64,000 nt of DNA from Roseateles_B sp051857535 (lineage in GTDB: Bacteria; Pseudomonadota; Gammaproteobacteria; Burkholderiales; Burkholderiaceae_C). Where the stretch lies: assembly GCF_051857535.1 (NCBI RefSeq), contig NZ_JBPZGY010000007.1:162524-226523 (forward strand), written 5' to 3'. Positions within the stretch are counted from its first letter, which is position 1. Each line of letters starts with the position of its first letter. The notes under the pieces are model-generated. The model searched no databases and had not been told where the DNA came from. It saw only the letters and a list, made by a program, of their open reading frames with translations. Shown in pieces: positions 1-8,541 of this stretch. The position numbers were made by a program, and so were the translations under genes.

Positions 1-516
1 CACCTTCATCGGCCGGGCCAGCTTGCAGTCGCTGACGATGCGGTGGCTGTACTCGGCGCCGATGTCCATGGTGCCGACGCGGCCCTGGCCGGTGGCGTAG
101 TCCTCGGCCTCGATGCGGCGGCGGATGTCCTGGATCTGCTCACCGTACACGGCGGCGCCCTTGAGCACCATCTTGAAGCCGTTGTAGTCCTTGGGATTGT
201 GGCTGCCGGTGACCTGGATGCCGGAGTTGCAGCCATGCTTGCCGCGCGTGGCGGCCACGTAGTAGAGCATGGGCGTGGTCACGGCGCCGATGTCCACCAC
301 GTCAATGCCGGTGGACTGCAGGCCGCGCACCAGCGCCGCCACAAGGCCGGGGCCCGAGAGGCGACCGTCGCGCCCCACGGCCACGGCCTTCTCGCCCAGC
401 TTCAGGGCTTCGGTGCCAAAGGCCCGGCCCAGGTGCTCGGCCAGGGTTTCGTCCAGGGTCTGGCCCACGACGCCGCGGATGTCATAAGCCTTGAAGATGG
501 AAGCGTGAACTTGCAT
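1..516 (-). CDS. Phosphomannomutase/phosphoglucomutase, C-terminal part off the window
   Basis: The gene runs off the left edge; 172 residues of a family that is usually about 460 long are visible. It interconverts hexose 1- and 6-phosphates for sugar nucleotide, LPS or exopolysaccharide supply in the cytoplasm. The start at 516 gives MQVHASIFKAYDIRG, the standard N-terminus of the AlgC/ManB group. The phosphoserine loop TGSHNP is seen with Ser near residue 105, so domain I is intact. It is transcribed away from the two-component genes to the right. Which hexose is preferred cannot be told from domain I alone. Confidence 0.9.
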   Translation of the reverse strand, partial: MQVHASIFKAYDIRGVVGQTLDETLAEHLGRAFGTEALKLGEKAVAVGRDGRLSGPGLVAALVRGLQSTGIDVVDIGAVTTPMLYYVAATRGKHGCNSGIQVTGSHNPKDYNGFKMVLKGAAVYGEQIQDIRRRIEAEDYATGQGRVGTMDIGAEYSHRIVSDCKLARPMKV

Positions 517-686
517 GCGTATTGCCTCGGCAGCCTGGGCCGCAGGGTCCTTGTAGGTTTGTTTCAGCGCGATTGTAGGCACGGCCGAAACCGGGTTCCG
601 TGACCTTGATGTAACCCCGCTGCAGGTCAGTCCGGCGCTGCAGTTCGGCGCTGCCGTCCGTCGATTCGCGCGGCGGCCTGCCGCCC

Positions 687-735
687 CGTCGCAGAGGGCT
701 TCAGAGGCCGCCACCGCCCTGCCTACACTGCGTCC
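687..735 (+). promoter_or_regulatory. Upstream region copy 1 of the duplicated LytS/LytTR systems
   Basis: The 49 bases before the first kinase gene share a pattern with the 48 bases before the second kinase gene (2728-2775). Both begin CGTCGCAG and end GCCTACxCTGCGTCC close to the start codon. TACACT could be a -10 element. Seeing the block at both sites suggests that the promoter was duplicated with the genes, or that both promoters bind one regulator. Functional assignment is inference. Confidence 0.4.
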
Positions 736-1896
736 ATGACTTCGACCCCCGGCCAACAATGGCGCGCCGCCTTCACCGACAGCTGGCGCCTCAGGAAGAC
801 GCATGAGCATCCCTGGTGGATGGGCCAGTTGGCCTGCGTGATCACCGGCATGGCCGTGGGCGCCGCCTTCGTGCTGCTGGCGGCGCTGCTCTCGGCCAAT
901 CTCCTGAATTTCCAGTGGTGGACGCGCGGCCTTGCGATGTCCATGCAGCTGGGCGCCGTCATCGCGCTGCTGAGCTGCTGGAGCCTGCGCCTGCTGGAGC
1001 GCCTGCTGCCCGCGGAGCGTCTGGCGCGGCTGAACGAAGGCCAGGACCTGCAGAGCCTGCTGGTCTTCATCGGCATCCCCACCCTTTGCAGTGGCCTGGG
1101 CCTGTGGCTGGTCGAGGTTCTGCAGCGCTGGCGCCTGCAGGGCGTGCTGCAGTTGCTCAAGCTGCCGCACAAGGGCGCCCTGATCACCTTTCTGTTCTGC
1201 GGCGCCGGCTTCGCCTGCCTGAGCCTGTGGCGTGCACGCACGCAACTGCGCGCCCAGAAGGCCCGCAGCCAGCTCAGCGAGGCCCAGCTGCGCCTGCTGC
1301 AGGCGCAGATCGAGCCGCATTTCCTGTTCAACACCCTGGCCAATGTGCAGGGCCTGATCGACTACGACCCAGTCCAGGCCAAGCACATGCTGGACGCCTT
1401 CACCGACTACCTCCGGGCCAGCCTGCTGCAGATGCGCGCTCAGGACGTGAGCCTGGCGCAAGAGCTGGCCCTGGTGCAAAGCTACCTGGCCGTGATGCAT
1501 TGCCGCATGGGCGATCGCCTGCAGACCCGGCTGGACGTGCCCGACACGCTGCTGACCGCGCGCCTGCCGCCCCTGCTGCTGCAGCCCTTGATCGAGAACG
1601 CCATCCACCACGGGCTTGAACCACGGCTGGAGGGCGGCCTGCTGCAGCTGAGCGCCCGCCCGCTGGACAGCGGCCTGCAGATCGACATCCAGGACAGCGG
1701 CGTCGGCCTGGCCCGCAGCCGGGAGCGCCCCCGCCGCGGGCATGGCATGGCCCTACAGAACATCCGCGAGCGCCTGCTGGCGGTCTACGGCCCCGACGCC
1801 TCGCTGGAGCTGACCGAACTCCCCGGCAGCGGCGGTACCCTCGCCCGACTGAAGCTGCCTCGCCAGCACCCCTTCCCTTCGCAAGACCATGACTGA
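736..1896 (+). CDS. LytS/AlgZ-type sensor histidine kinase (copy 1)
   Basis: A 386-residue membrane sensor kinase of the His_kinase (PF06580) type. About four hydrophobic segments fill roughly residues 30-170 and there is no large periplasmic domain. The phospho-acceptor block is QIEPHFLFN with His near residue 195. An N-box (LIENAIHHGL, about 285) and a glycine box (DSGVGLARS, about 320) complete the ATPase domain. The last 8 bases overlap the response regulator gene, so the two are translated together. The next pair of genes is a close paralogue, with near-identical phospho-acceptor, FTDYLRASL and LRLPPLLLQPL-type segments. The signal sensed is unknown. Confidence 0.93.
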   Translation: MTSTPGQQWRAAFTDSWRLRKTHEHPWWMGQLACVITGMAVGAAFVLLAALLSANLLNFQWWTRGLAMSMQLGAVIALLSCWSLRLLERLLPAERLARLNEGQDLQSLLVFIGIPTLCSGLGLWLVEVLQRWRLQGVLQLLKLPHKGALITFLFCGAGFACLSLWRARTQLRAQKARSQLSEAQLRLLQAQIEPHFLFNTLANVQGLIDYDPVQAKHMLDAFTDYLRASLLQMRAQDVSLAQELALVQSYLAVMHCRMGDRLQTRLDVPDTLLTARLPPLLLQPLIENAIHHGLEPRLEGGLLQLSARPLDSGLQIDIQDSGVGLARSRERPRRGHGMALQNIRERLLAVYGPDASLELTELPGSGGTLARLKLPRQHPFPSQDHD

Positions 1897-2689
1897 GCCC
1901 ACCGCCCCCTCGCCCACAGCGCTGCTGGCCGACGACGAACCCCACCTCAACCGCGTGCTGAAGGACCGCCTGCGCGAACTCTGGCCAGCGCTGCGCATCG
2001 TGGCCGTGGCCTCCAATGGACCAGAGGCTGCTGAGCAGATCGCCAGGTTCCAGCCCGACATCGCCTTCCTGGACATCCAGATGCCCGGCCTCAGCGGCCT
2101 GGAGGTGGCCCAGGGCATCGAAGGGCCGACGCGCGTCGTCTTCGTCACCGCCTATGACCAGCATGCGCTGGAGGCCTTCGAGCAGGAGGCGGTGGACTAC
2201 GTGCTCAAGCCCGTGCGCGCTGAACGCCTGCACAAGACGGTGGAACGCCTGCAGCGCGCCCTTGCCCTGGCGGCCCCCGAGCCGCCTGCGGGGTCTGACG
2301 AGCAACTGCACCGGCTCCTGCAGCAGTTGCTGCCCGGTGCCGCGCCCGGGCGCAGCGGCCCCCCTTGGCTGCGACACCTGCGCGCCAACCAGGGGCAGCT
2401 GACCCATCAGATTCCCGTGGAGGACGTCCTCTACTGCCAGGCGGACGACAAATACACCGTCGTGCGCACCGCCGCCACCGAGTTCCTGATCCGCATGCCC
2501 ATCAGCGAGCTGCTGCACCAGCTGGACCCGCTGCGCTTCTGGCAGGTCCACCGCGCCACCCTGGTCAATGTGGACCAGCTGCAGTGCACCCGGCGGGACG
2601 CCAATGGCAAGCTCTTCCTGCGCCTGCGCGGCCTGGAGAAGGAGCTGCCGGTGAGCCGGGCCTACGTCCACCTCTTCAAGGCCATGTGA
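1889..2689 (+). CDS. LytTR-family response regulator (copy 1)
   Basis: A 266-residue AlgR/LytR-type regulator: receiver domain at about residues 8-125 with phosphorylated Asp near 62 (AFLDIQMPG), then a LytTR DNA-binding domain in the last 100 residues ending in ELPVSRAYVHLFKAM. It overlaps the upstream kinase gene by 8 bases and is its evident partner. LytTR regulators bind paired direct repeats; none is identified here with certainty. The second copy downstream has the same C-terminal residues, supporting duplication. Confidence 0.93.
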   Translation: MTEPTAPSPTALLADDEPHLNRVLKDRLRELWPALRIVAVASNGPEAAEQIARFQPDIAFLDIQMPGLSGLEVAQGIEGPTRVVFVTAYDQHALEAFEQEAVDYVLKPVRAERLHKTVERLQRALALAAPEPPAGSDEQLHRLLQQLLPGAAPGRSGPPWLRHLRANQGQLTHQIPVEDVLYCQADDKYTVVRTAATEFLIRMPISELLHQLDPLRFWQVHRATLVNVDQLQCTRRDANGKLFLRLRGLEKELPVSRAYVHLFKAM

Positions 2690-2727
2690 GCCCGGCCGCT
2701 TGCCGTCCGGCGCCCGGGCTCGCCATT

Positions 2728-2775
2728 CGTCGCAGGGCCGCCTCTTGAGGGACACTCGCCGCCTACGCTGCGTCC
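2728..2775 (+). promoter_or_regulatory. Upstream region copy 2 of the duplicated LytS/LytTR systems
   Basis: This block lies between the first response regulator and the second kinase gene and matches 687-735 at both ends (CGTCGCAG at the left, GCCTACGCTGCGTCC at the right). It implies that the second pair has its own promoter. Promoter activity is inferred from position only. Confidence 0.4.
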
Positions 2776-2797
2776 GTGTCCCTCGTCCCGCCCCGTC

Positions 2798-3931
2798 ATG
2801 AGCACCCCGCACCGCTTTGCCGACGATCTCCAGCTGGCCTTCAGACGCTACTTCCGTCTGAGCAAGCTGCGCAGCGAATCCCTGCTGGCACGCCTGCTGA
2901 TCACCAGCGGCTTCGCCCTGGCCTTTCCCACGGTCATCATGGCCTTCACCCTGGTGTTTGGCGCACGGCCGCTGGACCTCACCAGCGCGCTCGCCACCTA
3001 TGCCTGCGGTTTCCTCATCGCCTTCCTGATCCACGGCGCCTACCGCCTCAGCGAGCTGCTGCTGCCCCTGTCCGTGCTGGAGCGCCTCAATGCCGGCGGC
3101 TGGCGGGCCGGACTTTTCTTCAGCCTGGTGCCCATCCTCTGCATCGCCTCAGGCCTGCTGCTCTTCGGCCAGTTGCTGGGCTGGTGGATGCAGGCGCATG
3201 TGGAGACGCCCTTTGACAGCCCTCAGGGCCTGAGCCGCTTCCTTCTGCTGTCCCTCGTGTTCGCGCTGCTGGGCTGGTACCTGGACCATCAGCACCGCCG
3301 CCGCCAGGCCCTGCAGCTGCTGGCCACCGAGGCCCAGCTGCTGCGCCTGCAGGCCCAGATCGAGCCGCATTTTCTCTTCAACAGCCTCGCCGCCGTGCAG
3401 AGCCTGATCAAGCCGGCCCCGGACCGCGCGCTGGACATGCTGGAGCACTTCACCGACTACCTGCGCGCCAGCCTGAGCGCCCTGCGCGAAGACAGCTGCC
3501 CCTTGGCCGCCGAGCTGCAGCTGGCCCGCAGCTACCTGGGCCTGATGCAGATCCGCATGGGCGAGCGCCTGCGCTTCCACATCGAGGCCACGCCCCAGGC
3601 CGAGGCGCTGCGCCTGCCCCCGCTGCTGCTGCAGCCCCTGGTCGAGAATGCCGTGGTCCATGGCCTGGAGGGCAAGGACGAAGGCGGCGAGGTCCGCGTG
3701 CAGGCCTTCGTGCAGGACCGCTATCTCCTGCTGGCGGTGCGCGACGACGGCCTGGGCGCTCAGGCCCGCCCGCGCCGCGCCCGGCCGGGCCACGGCCTGG
3801 CCCTGAAGAACATCCGTGAACGCATCGCCGCCCGCTACGGTGAGCGCGCCGACTTGCAGCTGACCCTGGACGAGCAGGGCTGCCAGGCCCTGCTGCGTCT
3901 GCCCCTGGACCTCCTCGAACCCAAGCCATGA
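2798..3931 (+). CDS. LytS/AlgZ-type sensor histidine kinase (copy 2)
   Basis: A 377-residue paralogue of the kinase at 736-1896. It has about four hydrophobic segments up to residue 165, the phospho-acceptor block QIEPHFLFN with His near residue 191, the N-box LVENAVVHGLEG and the glycine box DDGLGAQARP. The membrane part diverges much more from copy 1 than the catalytic part does, which suggests the two respond to different inputs. It overlaps its response regulator by 4 bases (ATGA). Confidence 0.93.
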   Translation: MSTPHRFADDLQLAFRRYFRLSKLRSESLLARLLITSGFALAFPTVIMAFTLVFGARPLDLTSALATYACGFLIAFLIHGAYRLSELLLPLSVLERLNAGGWRAGLFFSLVPILCIASGLLLFGQLLGWWMQAHVETPFDSPQGLSRFLLLSLVFALLGWYLDHQHRRRQALQLLATEAQLLRLQAQIEPHFLFNSLAAVQSLIKPAPDRALDMLEHFTDYLRASLSALREDSCPLAAELQLARSYLGLMQIRMGERLRFHIEATPQAEALRLPPLLLQPLVENAVVHGLEGKDEGGEVRVQAFVQDRYLLLAVRDDGLGAQARPRRARPGHGLALKNIRERIAARYGERADLQLTLDEQGCQALLRLPLDLLEPKP

Positions 3932-4704
3932 GCCTACGCGCCCTGATCGCCGACGACGAAATCCACCTGGCCGAGCACCTGAGATCCGAACTCGCGCAAC
4001 TGTGGCCCGAGCTGGAAATCGTGGCCCTGGCCCGCAGCGGCCGCGAAGCCGCGGCACAAATCGCGGCCATGGAGCCCGAGCTGGCCTTCCTCGACATCCA
4101 GATGCCGGGCCTCACCGGGCTGGAGGTGGCCGAAGGCATCGAGGGCCCCACGCGCGTGGTCTTCGTGACGGCCTTCGACGAGTTTGCCTGCCAGGCCTTC
4201 GAGCAGGCCGCGCTGGACTATGTGCTCAAGCCGGTCAAGACCGAGCGCCTGCGCAAGACCGTGCAGCGCCTCCAGGCCAGCCTACTCGCGTCGACGCCGT
4301 CCAGCCCTGTGCAGGGCGATGGCGGCGCCCTGGCCCAGGCCCTCCAGCAGCTGCAGGGTCCGGTAGCCGCCGCCGCGCCGAGCCTTCGCTATGTGCGCGC
4401 CAGCCAGGGCGAGCTGATGCACCAGATCCCCATCGACGAGGTCATCTACTTCCATGCGGACGACAAGTACACCTGCGTGCAAACCGCCCAGGGCGAGTAC
4501 CTGATCCGCACCCCCATCGCCGAGCTGGCCCAGCAGCTGGACCCGCAGGAGTTCTGCCGCGTGCACCGCGCCACACTGGTCAACCTGGCCCACCTGGCCG
4601 GCACCCGGCGCGACGAGCTGAGCCGCCTCTTCCTGCGCTTCCGGGGCCTGAGCCAGGAACTGCCGGTGAGCCGCGCCTACGTCCATCTCTTCAAGGCCAT
4701 GTGA
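3928..4704 (+). CDS. LytTR-family response regulator (copy 2)
   Basis: A 258-residue receiver plus LytTR protein, phosphorylation site Asp near residue 56 (AFLDIQMPG) and C-terminal ELPVSRAYVHLFKAM identical to copy 1. Long identical stretches around the phosphorylation site (GLEVAxGIEGPTRVVFVTA) and the DNA-binding end suggest overlapping targets and possible cross-talk with copy 1. Translation is coupled to the second kinase through ATGA. Confidence 0.93.
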   Translation: MSLRALIADDEIHLAEHLRSELAQLWPELEIVALARSGREAAAQIAAMEPELAFLDIQMPGLTGLEVAEGIEGPTRVVFVTAFDEFACQAFEQAALDYVLKPVKTERLRKTVQRLQASLLASTPSSPVQGDGGALAQALQQLQGPVAAAAPSLRYVRASQGELMHQIPIDEVIYFHADDKYTCVQTAQGEYLIRTPIAELAQQLDPQEFCRVHRATLVNLAHLAGTRRDELSRLFLRFRGLSQELPVSRAYVHLFKAM

Positions 4705-4823
4705 GCCGGAGATCGCGCGGCGGTCGGATACGGGGGATGGGGAACGGCGGCCAGGCTCGGGGATCGGATTCAGGGGTCCGATTTCGTCCAGCCCGCTGGC
4801 AGTCGCCCACCTAAGATGGGTCC

Positions 4824-6362
4824 ATGTCCCGCCCCCTCACCAGCGCCCACCCCAGTGCCCACCTCAGCGCCGACCTCAGCGCCGAGCACTGCTATCCCGC
4901 CCTGCTGGCGCGCGATGCTCGCTTCGATGGCCTCTGGTTCGTCGGCGTGAGCTCCACCGGCATCTACTGCCGGCCGGTATGCCGGGTGAAGACGCCGCGG
5001 CGCGAGAATTGCAGCTTCTTCGCCAATGCCGCGCAGGCCGAGGCCGCCGGCTACCGTCCCTGCCTGCGTTGCCGCCCCGAGACCGCCCCCGCCCAGGACC
5101 TGCGCTGGAGCGTGACCGACGCCAGCCGCACCCTGGCCCGCCAGGCGGCGCAGCTGATCGAGGCCGATCCGCGCCAGAACGTCAGCGCGCTGGCTGATCG
5201 ACTGGGCATCAGCAGCCGCCACCTGCAGCGCATCTTCGAGGCCGAACACGGGGTTTCGCCCCTGGCCTTCCTGCACACGCGGCGACTGCTGCTGGCCAAG
5301 CAACTGCTGATGGACAGCCCCATGGCCATGGCCCAGGTAGCCGAGGCCGCGGGCTTTGGCAGCCTGCGGCGCTTCAACGCTCTGTTCCTGCAGCACTACC
5401 GCCTGCAGCCCGGCAGCCTGCGCAAGTCGGGCGAACCGCCTCCTTCCGTCACCGCCTGCGGCGAGCCCGGCCTGCGCCTGGGCTACCGCCCTCCCCTGGC
5501 CGTGGATGCCCTGCTGGCCTTTCTGGAAGCCCGCGCCGTGCCCGGCGTGGAACAGGTGGACCGAGCACAGCGCATGATCAGCCGCAGCCTGCGCCTGTGG
5601 CACCAGGGCGCCTGGGCCGCGGGCCGCCTGGTGGTGCGTTTCCAGCCTGAGCGCAACACCGTGCTGCTCTCGCCCTGCTCGACGCTGTGGATGGCTGCTG
5701 GCAGCCTGATTCCCCTGGTGCGGCGCTGGCTGGACCTGGATGCCGCACCCGAGGCCATCCAGAAGCAGTTGGCCTGCCTGCCCGCGCTGGAGCCGGGCCT
5801 TCGCCTGCCCGGCTGCCTGGACCGCTACGAGCTGGCCGCGCGCGCCGTGCTGGGCCAGCAGGTCACGGTGGCGGCTGCGCGCACCCTGGCCTCGCGCTTC
5901 GTCGAACGCTTCGGCGAGCTGCTGCCCGAAGGCCACCGCACGCCCGAGGTGCAGCGCCTGTTCCCCAGCCCCGAGCGCATCGCCGGTCTGCCGGTGGAGG
6001 CCATCGCCGAGCTGGGCATCATCCGCACACGGGCCCAGGCCTTGATCACCCTGGCGCAGCACTGGCCGACGCTGGCCTATGCCCGCCAGCAAGGCACGCA
6101 GGAGGCAGCACTGGCCGAGCTGCAGGCCCTGCCCGGCATCGGCCCCTGGACTGCGCAGTACATGCTGATGCGCGGCTGGAGCGCGCCAGACCTCTTCCCG
6201 CCGGGCGACGTGGTCCTGAAGCAGCAGCTCACCCAGCCCGGCCAGACGCCCCCGTCGCCCAAGGTCCTGGCCCAGCATGCCCTGGCCTTCAGCCCCTTCC
6301 GCTCCTATGCCGTGCTGCAGCTGTGGCACCACGCGGCCCAATCCCCGCGAAGCAAGAACTGA
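4824..6362 (+). CDS. Ada-AlkA fusion: DNA-3-methyladenine glycosylase with AraC-type and methyl-phosphotriester domains
   Basis: A 512-residue alkylation-repair protein with four parts. First comes an Ada-type zinc domain with four Cys near residues 49, 53, 80 and 83, where Ada takes methyl groups from phosphotriesters. Next is an AraC helix-turn-helix (about 105-200), then an AlkA N-terminal domain, then an HhH-GPD glycosylase domain. The hairpin LPGIGPWTAQYML and catalytic Asp near 462 (PPGDVVLKQQ) are intact. The protein should both sense alkylation and remove 3-methyladenine. The first 21 residues are encoded by four imperfect 12-base units (SAHP, SAHL, SADL, SAE-like), so the true start might be slightly later. 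The gene after it is 4 bases away. Confidence 0.92.
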   Translation: MSRPLTSAHPSAHLSADLSAEHCYPALLARDARFDGLWFVGVSSTGIYCRPVCRVKTPRRENCSFFANAAQAEAAGYRPCLRCRPETAPAQDLRWSVTDASRTLARQAAQLIEADPRQNVSALADRLGISSRHLQRIFEAEHGVSPLAFLHTRRLLLAKQLLMDSPMAMAQVAEAAGFGSLRRFNALFLQHYRLQPGSLRKSGEPPPSVTACGEPGLRLGYRPPLAVDALLAFLEARAVPGVEQVDRAQRMISRSLRLWHQGAWAAGRLVVRFQPERNTVLLSPCSTLWMAAGSLIPLVRRWLDLDAAPEAIQKQLACLPALEPGLRLPGCLDRYELAARAVLGQQVTVAAARTLASRFVERFGELLPEGHRTPEVQRLFPSPERIAGLPVEAIAELGIIRTRAQALITLAQHWPTLAYARQQGTQEAALAELQALPGIGPWTAQYMLMRGWSAPDLFPPGDVVLKQQLTQPGQTPPSPKVLAQHALAFSPFRSYAVLQLWHHAAQSPRSKN

Positions 6363-6366
6363 CACC

Positions 6367-7266
6367 ATGCAAGACCATGCCCGGCTCAACGTGGCCGAAC
6401 TGACCCTGCTGGCGGCCATCTGGGGCGCCTCCTTCCTCTTTCTGCGCCTGGGCGCGCCCGCGTTCGGGCCACTGGCACTGGCCTTTGTCCGGGTGGCAGG
6501 CGCGGGGCTCTTCCTGCTGCCCCTGCTGGCCTGGCAGGGCGGCCGCGCAGGGCTGCAGGAGCTGCGCCGGGACTGGCGGCCGCTGATGCTGGTGGCCCTG
6601 CTCAACAGCGCCCTGCCCTTCGCCTTCTTCAGCTATGCGGCGCTGTCCATCACAGCCGGGCTGTCCAGCATCCTGAACGCGACCACGCCCATCTGGGGCG
6701 CCCTGGTGGCCTCGATCTGGCTGGGCCAGCGCCTGGACACCGGCCGCCGCCTGGGACTGCTGGTGGGCTTTGCCGGCGTGGTATTCCTGGCCTGGGAGCA
6801 GGCCAGCTTCAAGCCCGGCGGCAGCGGCTGGGCCATCCTGGCCTGCCTGGGCGCGACCTGCTGCTACGGCCTTGCCGCCAGCGCCACCAAGAAGTACCTC
6901 GGCCAGACGCGCCCCCTGGCCGTAGCCACCGGCAGCCAGGCCTTCGCCGCCCTGCTGCTGGCCGTGCCGGCCGCCGCGCAGTGGCCGGCACAGATGCCCG
7001 GTCAGACGGCCTGGCTCAGCGCCATCGCCCTGGCTCTGCTGTGCTCGGGCCTGGCCTACATCCTCTACTTCCGGCTGATGCAGCGCGCCGGGCCCAGCTA
7101 CGCGCTGTCGGTGACCTTCCTGATCCCGGTCTTCGCGGTGCTGTGGGGCGCGGTGTTCCTGGGCGAATCCTTCACCCTGCACATGGCAGCGGGCTGCGCC
7201 ATCGTGCTGCTGGGCACGGCCCTGGCCATCGGGGTGCTGAAGCTGCCGCAGCAGCGGTCGACCTGA
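6367..7266 (+). CDS. DMT-superfamily EamA transporter
   Basis: A 299-residue inner-membrane protein with about ten hydrophobic helices in two EamA halves (WGASFLFLRLG near the start, WGAVFLGES in the second half). The family exports metabolites or amino acids; the substrate is not predictable. The start at 6367 (MQDHARLN) lies 4 bases after the glycosylase stop. An in-frame upstream ATG at 6277 would add 30 non-hydrophobic residues overlapping the glycosylase gene and is rejected. The next gene converges on it with 22 bases between. Confidence 0.88.
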   Translation: MQDHARLNVAELTLLAAIWGASFLFLRLGAPAFGPLALAFVRVAGAGLFLLPLLAWQGGRAGLQELRRDWRPLMLVALLNSALPFAFFSYAALSITAGLSSILNATTPIWGALVASIWLGQRLDTGRRLGLLVGFAGVVFLAWEQASFKPGGSGWAILACLGATCCYGLAASATKKYLGQTRPLAVATGSQAFAALLLAVPAAAQWPAQMPGQTAWLSAIALALLCSGLAYILYFRLMQRAGPSYALSVTFLIPVFAVLWGAVFLGESFTLHMAAGCAIVLLGTALAIGVLKLPQQRST

Positions 7267-7288
7267 CAGGACTGGCACCGGGCCAGCC

Positions 7289-8491
7289 TCAGAGCGGCAT
7301 CAACAGGGCGATCGCGGCCGTATTGAGCCGCTCCAGCACCCAGCTGCTGCCGTCGGCGCGCAGGCCGAAGGTATTGCTCAAGGCGAAGAGGTGCTGGCTG
7401 CCATCCTGGGCCAGGGCCGCCAGGCTCATGAAGCCCGCGTTGGCGCCGGTGTGGAGCAGCAGGCTGCGGCCCTCGAACTGAGTGACTGACCATCCCAGGG
7501 CATAGTCACCGGGCCGCAGGGCCTGGAGGCGGCTGATGTAGCTGTGCGGCAGCGCGCTGCTGCGCCCCTGCAAGGCCAGTTGGTGCAGCTGCAGCCAGCG
7601 GCCATAGGAGGGAGCGGCCAGGTTGGCCTCGCCGGCAGGCGCCAGCACGGCCAGCCAGGCCAGTTGCTCGTCCGGCGTCGTGGGCAGCGCACTCAGTTGC
7701 TGAGGCGAAGCGCCCGCATGCCCCTGGGGCTGGCCGGCACCGACGGGGGCGCCCCAGGCCACGTCCAGTTGCAGGGGGTCGGACAGCTCGCGAGCGAACA
7801 GCGCCTTGAAGTCCTGCCCACTGGCCGCTTCCAGCAGGGCCGCTGCCACCGCATAGCCGGCGTTGGAATAGCGGAAGTCCTGCCCGGGCCGAGCGGCCGG
7901 CGCCTGGGCCAGCAGCCAGTCGACGAAGAAGCGCCTGCGGCCGGTCTCCGTGGCCGGCAGCGTGCCGGCGTAGCCCTGCAGATAGGCGCCGAAGCGCTCG
8001 AGGTCAGCGTCGTCCGTGAAGGCCGGCAGGCCGCCGCGGTGGTCCAGCAGCATTGACAGGGTCAGGTCTTGATAGCCGCGATGCTGACTGGCGGCCAAGC
8101 CCGACAGCAGCTCGGCCGGGCGGCTGTCCCAGCGCAGCAGGCCGCGCTCCACGCAGCGGGCAGCCAGGGCCGCGCTCATGGCCTTGGTGTTGGAACCGAC
8201 GATGAAGCGCTCATCGCCCTTCAGCGCCTGGCCACCGCTCAGTTGGGTCCGGCCGGCGGCGGCGCGCAGGGCCTCGGCATTGACGCCGTCCTGTCGCCCC
8301 ATCACCACCCCCACCAGCCCGTCCTTCACGCAGGCCTCGGCCTGTGCCTGAAGGCGCAGGGCCTGGCGCTGGCGCTCGCTGGGCTCAGCGGCGTCGCTGC
8401 CCGAGCCGCAGGCCTGCAGGCCGAGGCCGACACCGGCCATGCCCAGCCATGCCAGCAGCTGGCGGCGCGTCTGAAATCCTGTGCTGTCCAT
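7289..8491 (-). CDS. Serine beta-lactamase-fold hydrolase, lipoprotein
   Basis: A 400-residue protein of the class C beta-lactamase/DD-peptidase/esterase fold. The N-terminus has a twin Arg (QTRRQLL) followed by a hydrophobic stretch and a lipobox ending at Cys28 (LQAC), so a lipoprotein, perhaps exported by Tat. The catalytic SxxK is SNTK with Ser near 100, the second motif is YSN (YSNAGYAVAA) and the third is HTG (HTGANAGF). These mark an active serine hydrolase, but the family includes esterases and peptidases, so true beta-lactam hydrolysis is not implied. Confidence 0.88.
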   Translation of the reverse strand: MDSTGFQTRRQLLAWLGMAGVGLGLQACGSGSDAAEPSERQRQALRLQAQAEACVKDGLVGVVMGRQDGVNAEALRAAAGRTQLSGGQALKGDERFIVGSNTKAMSAALAARCVERGLLRWDSRPAELLSGLAASQHRGYQDLTLSMLLDHRGGLPAFTDDADLERFGAYLQGYAGTLPATETGRRRFFVDWLLAQAPAARPGQDFRYSNAGYAVAAALLEAASGQDFKALFARELSDPLQLDVAWGAPVGAGQPQGHAGASPQQLSALPTTPDEQLAWLAVLAPAGEANLAAPSYGRWLQLHQLALQGRSSALPHSYISRLQALRPGDYALGWSVTQFEGRSLLLHTGANAGFMSLAALAQDGSQHLFALSNTFGLRADGSSWVLERLNTAAIALLMPL

Positions 8492-8541
8492 CCTCGTCTC
8501 CCTCTGTCAAATGGATGGACGGAATTCTTGGCCGCCGGACC

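Noticed and set aside
1400..3034. Long minus-strand open frame (544 codons) opposite the LytS/LytTR genes
   Set aside because: It is antisense to three well-supported genes, has no family motif and is rich in Arg, Gly and Gln, as expected from GC-rich shadow frames.
7289..8491. Beta-lactam resistance gene
   Set aside because: The catalytic motifs define the fold but are shared with esterases and peptidases; no class C-specific features beyond them were seen.
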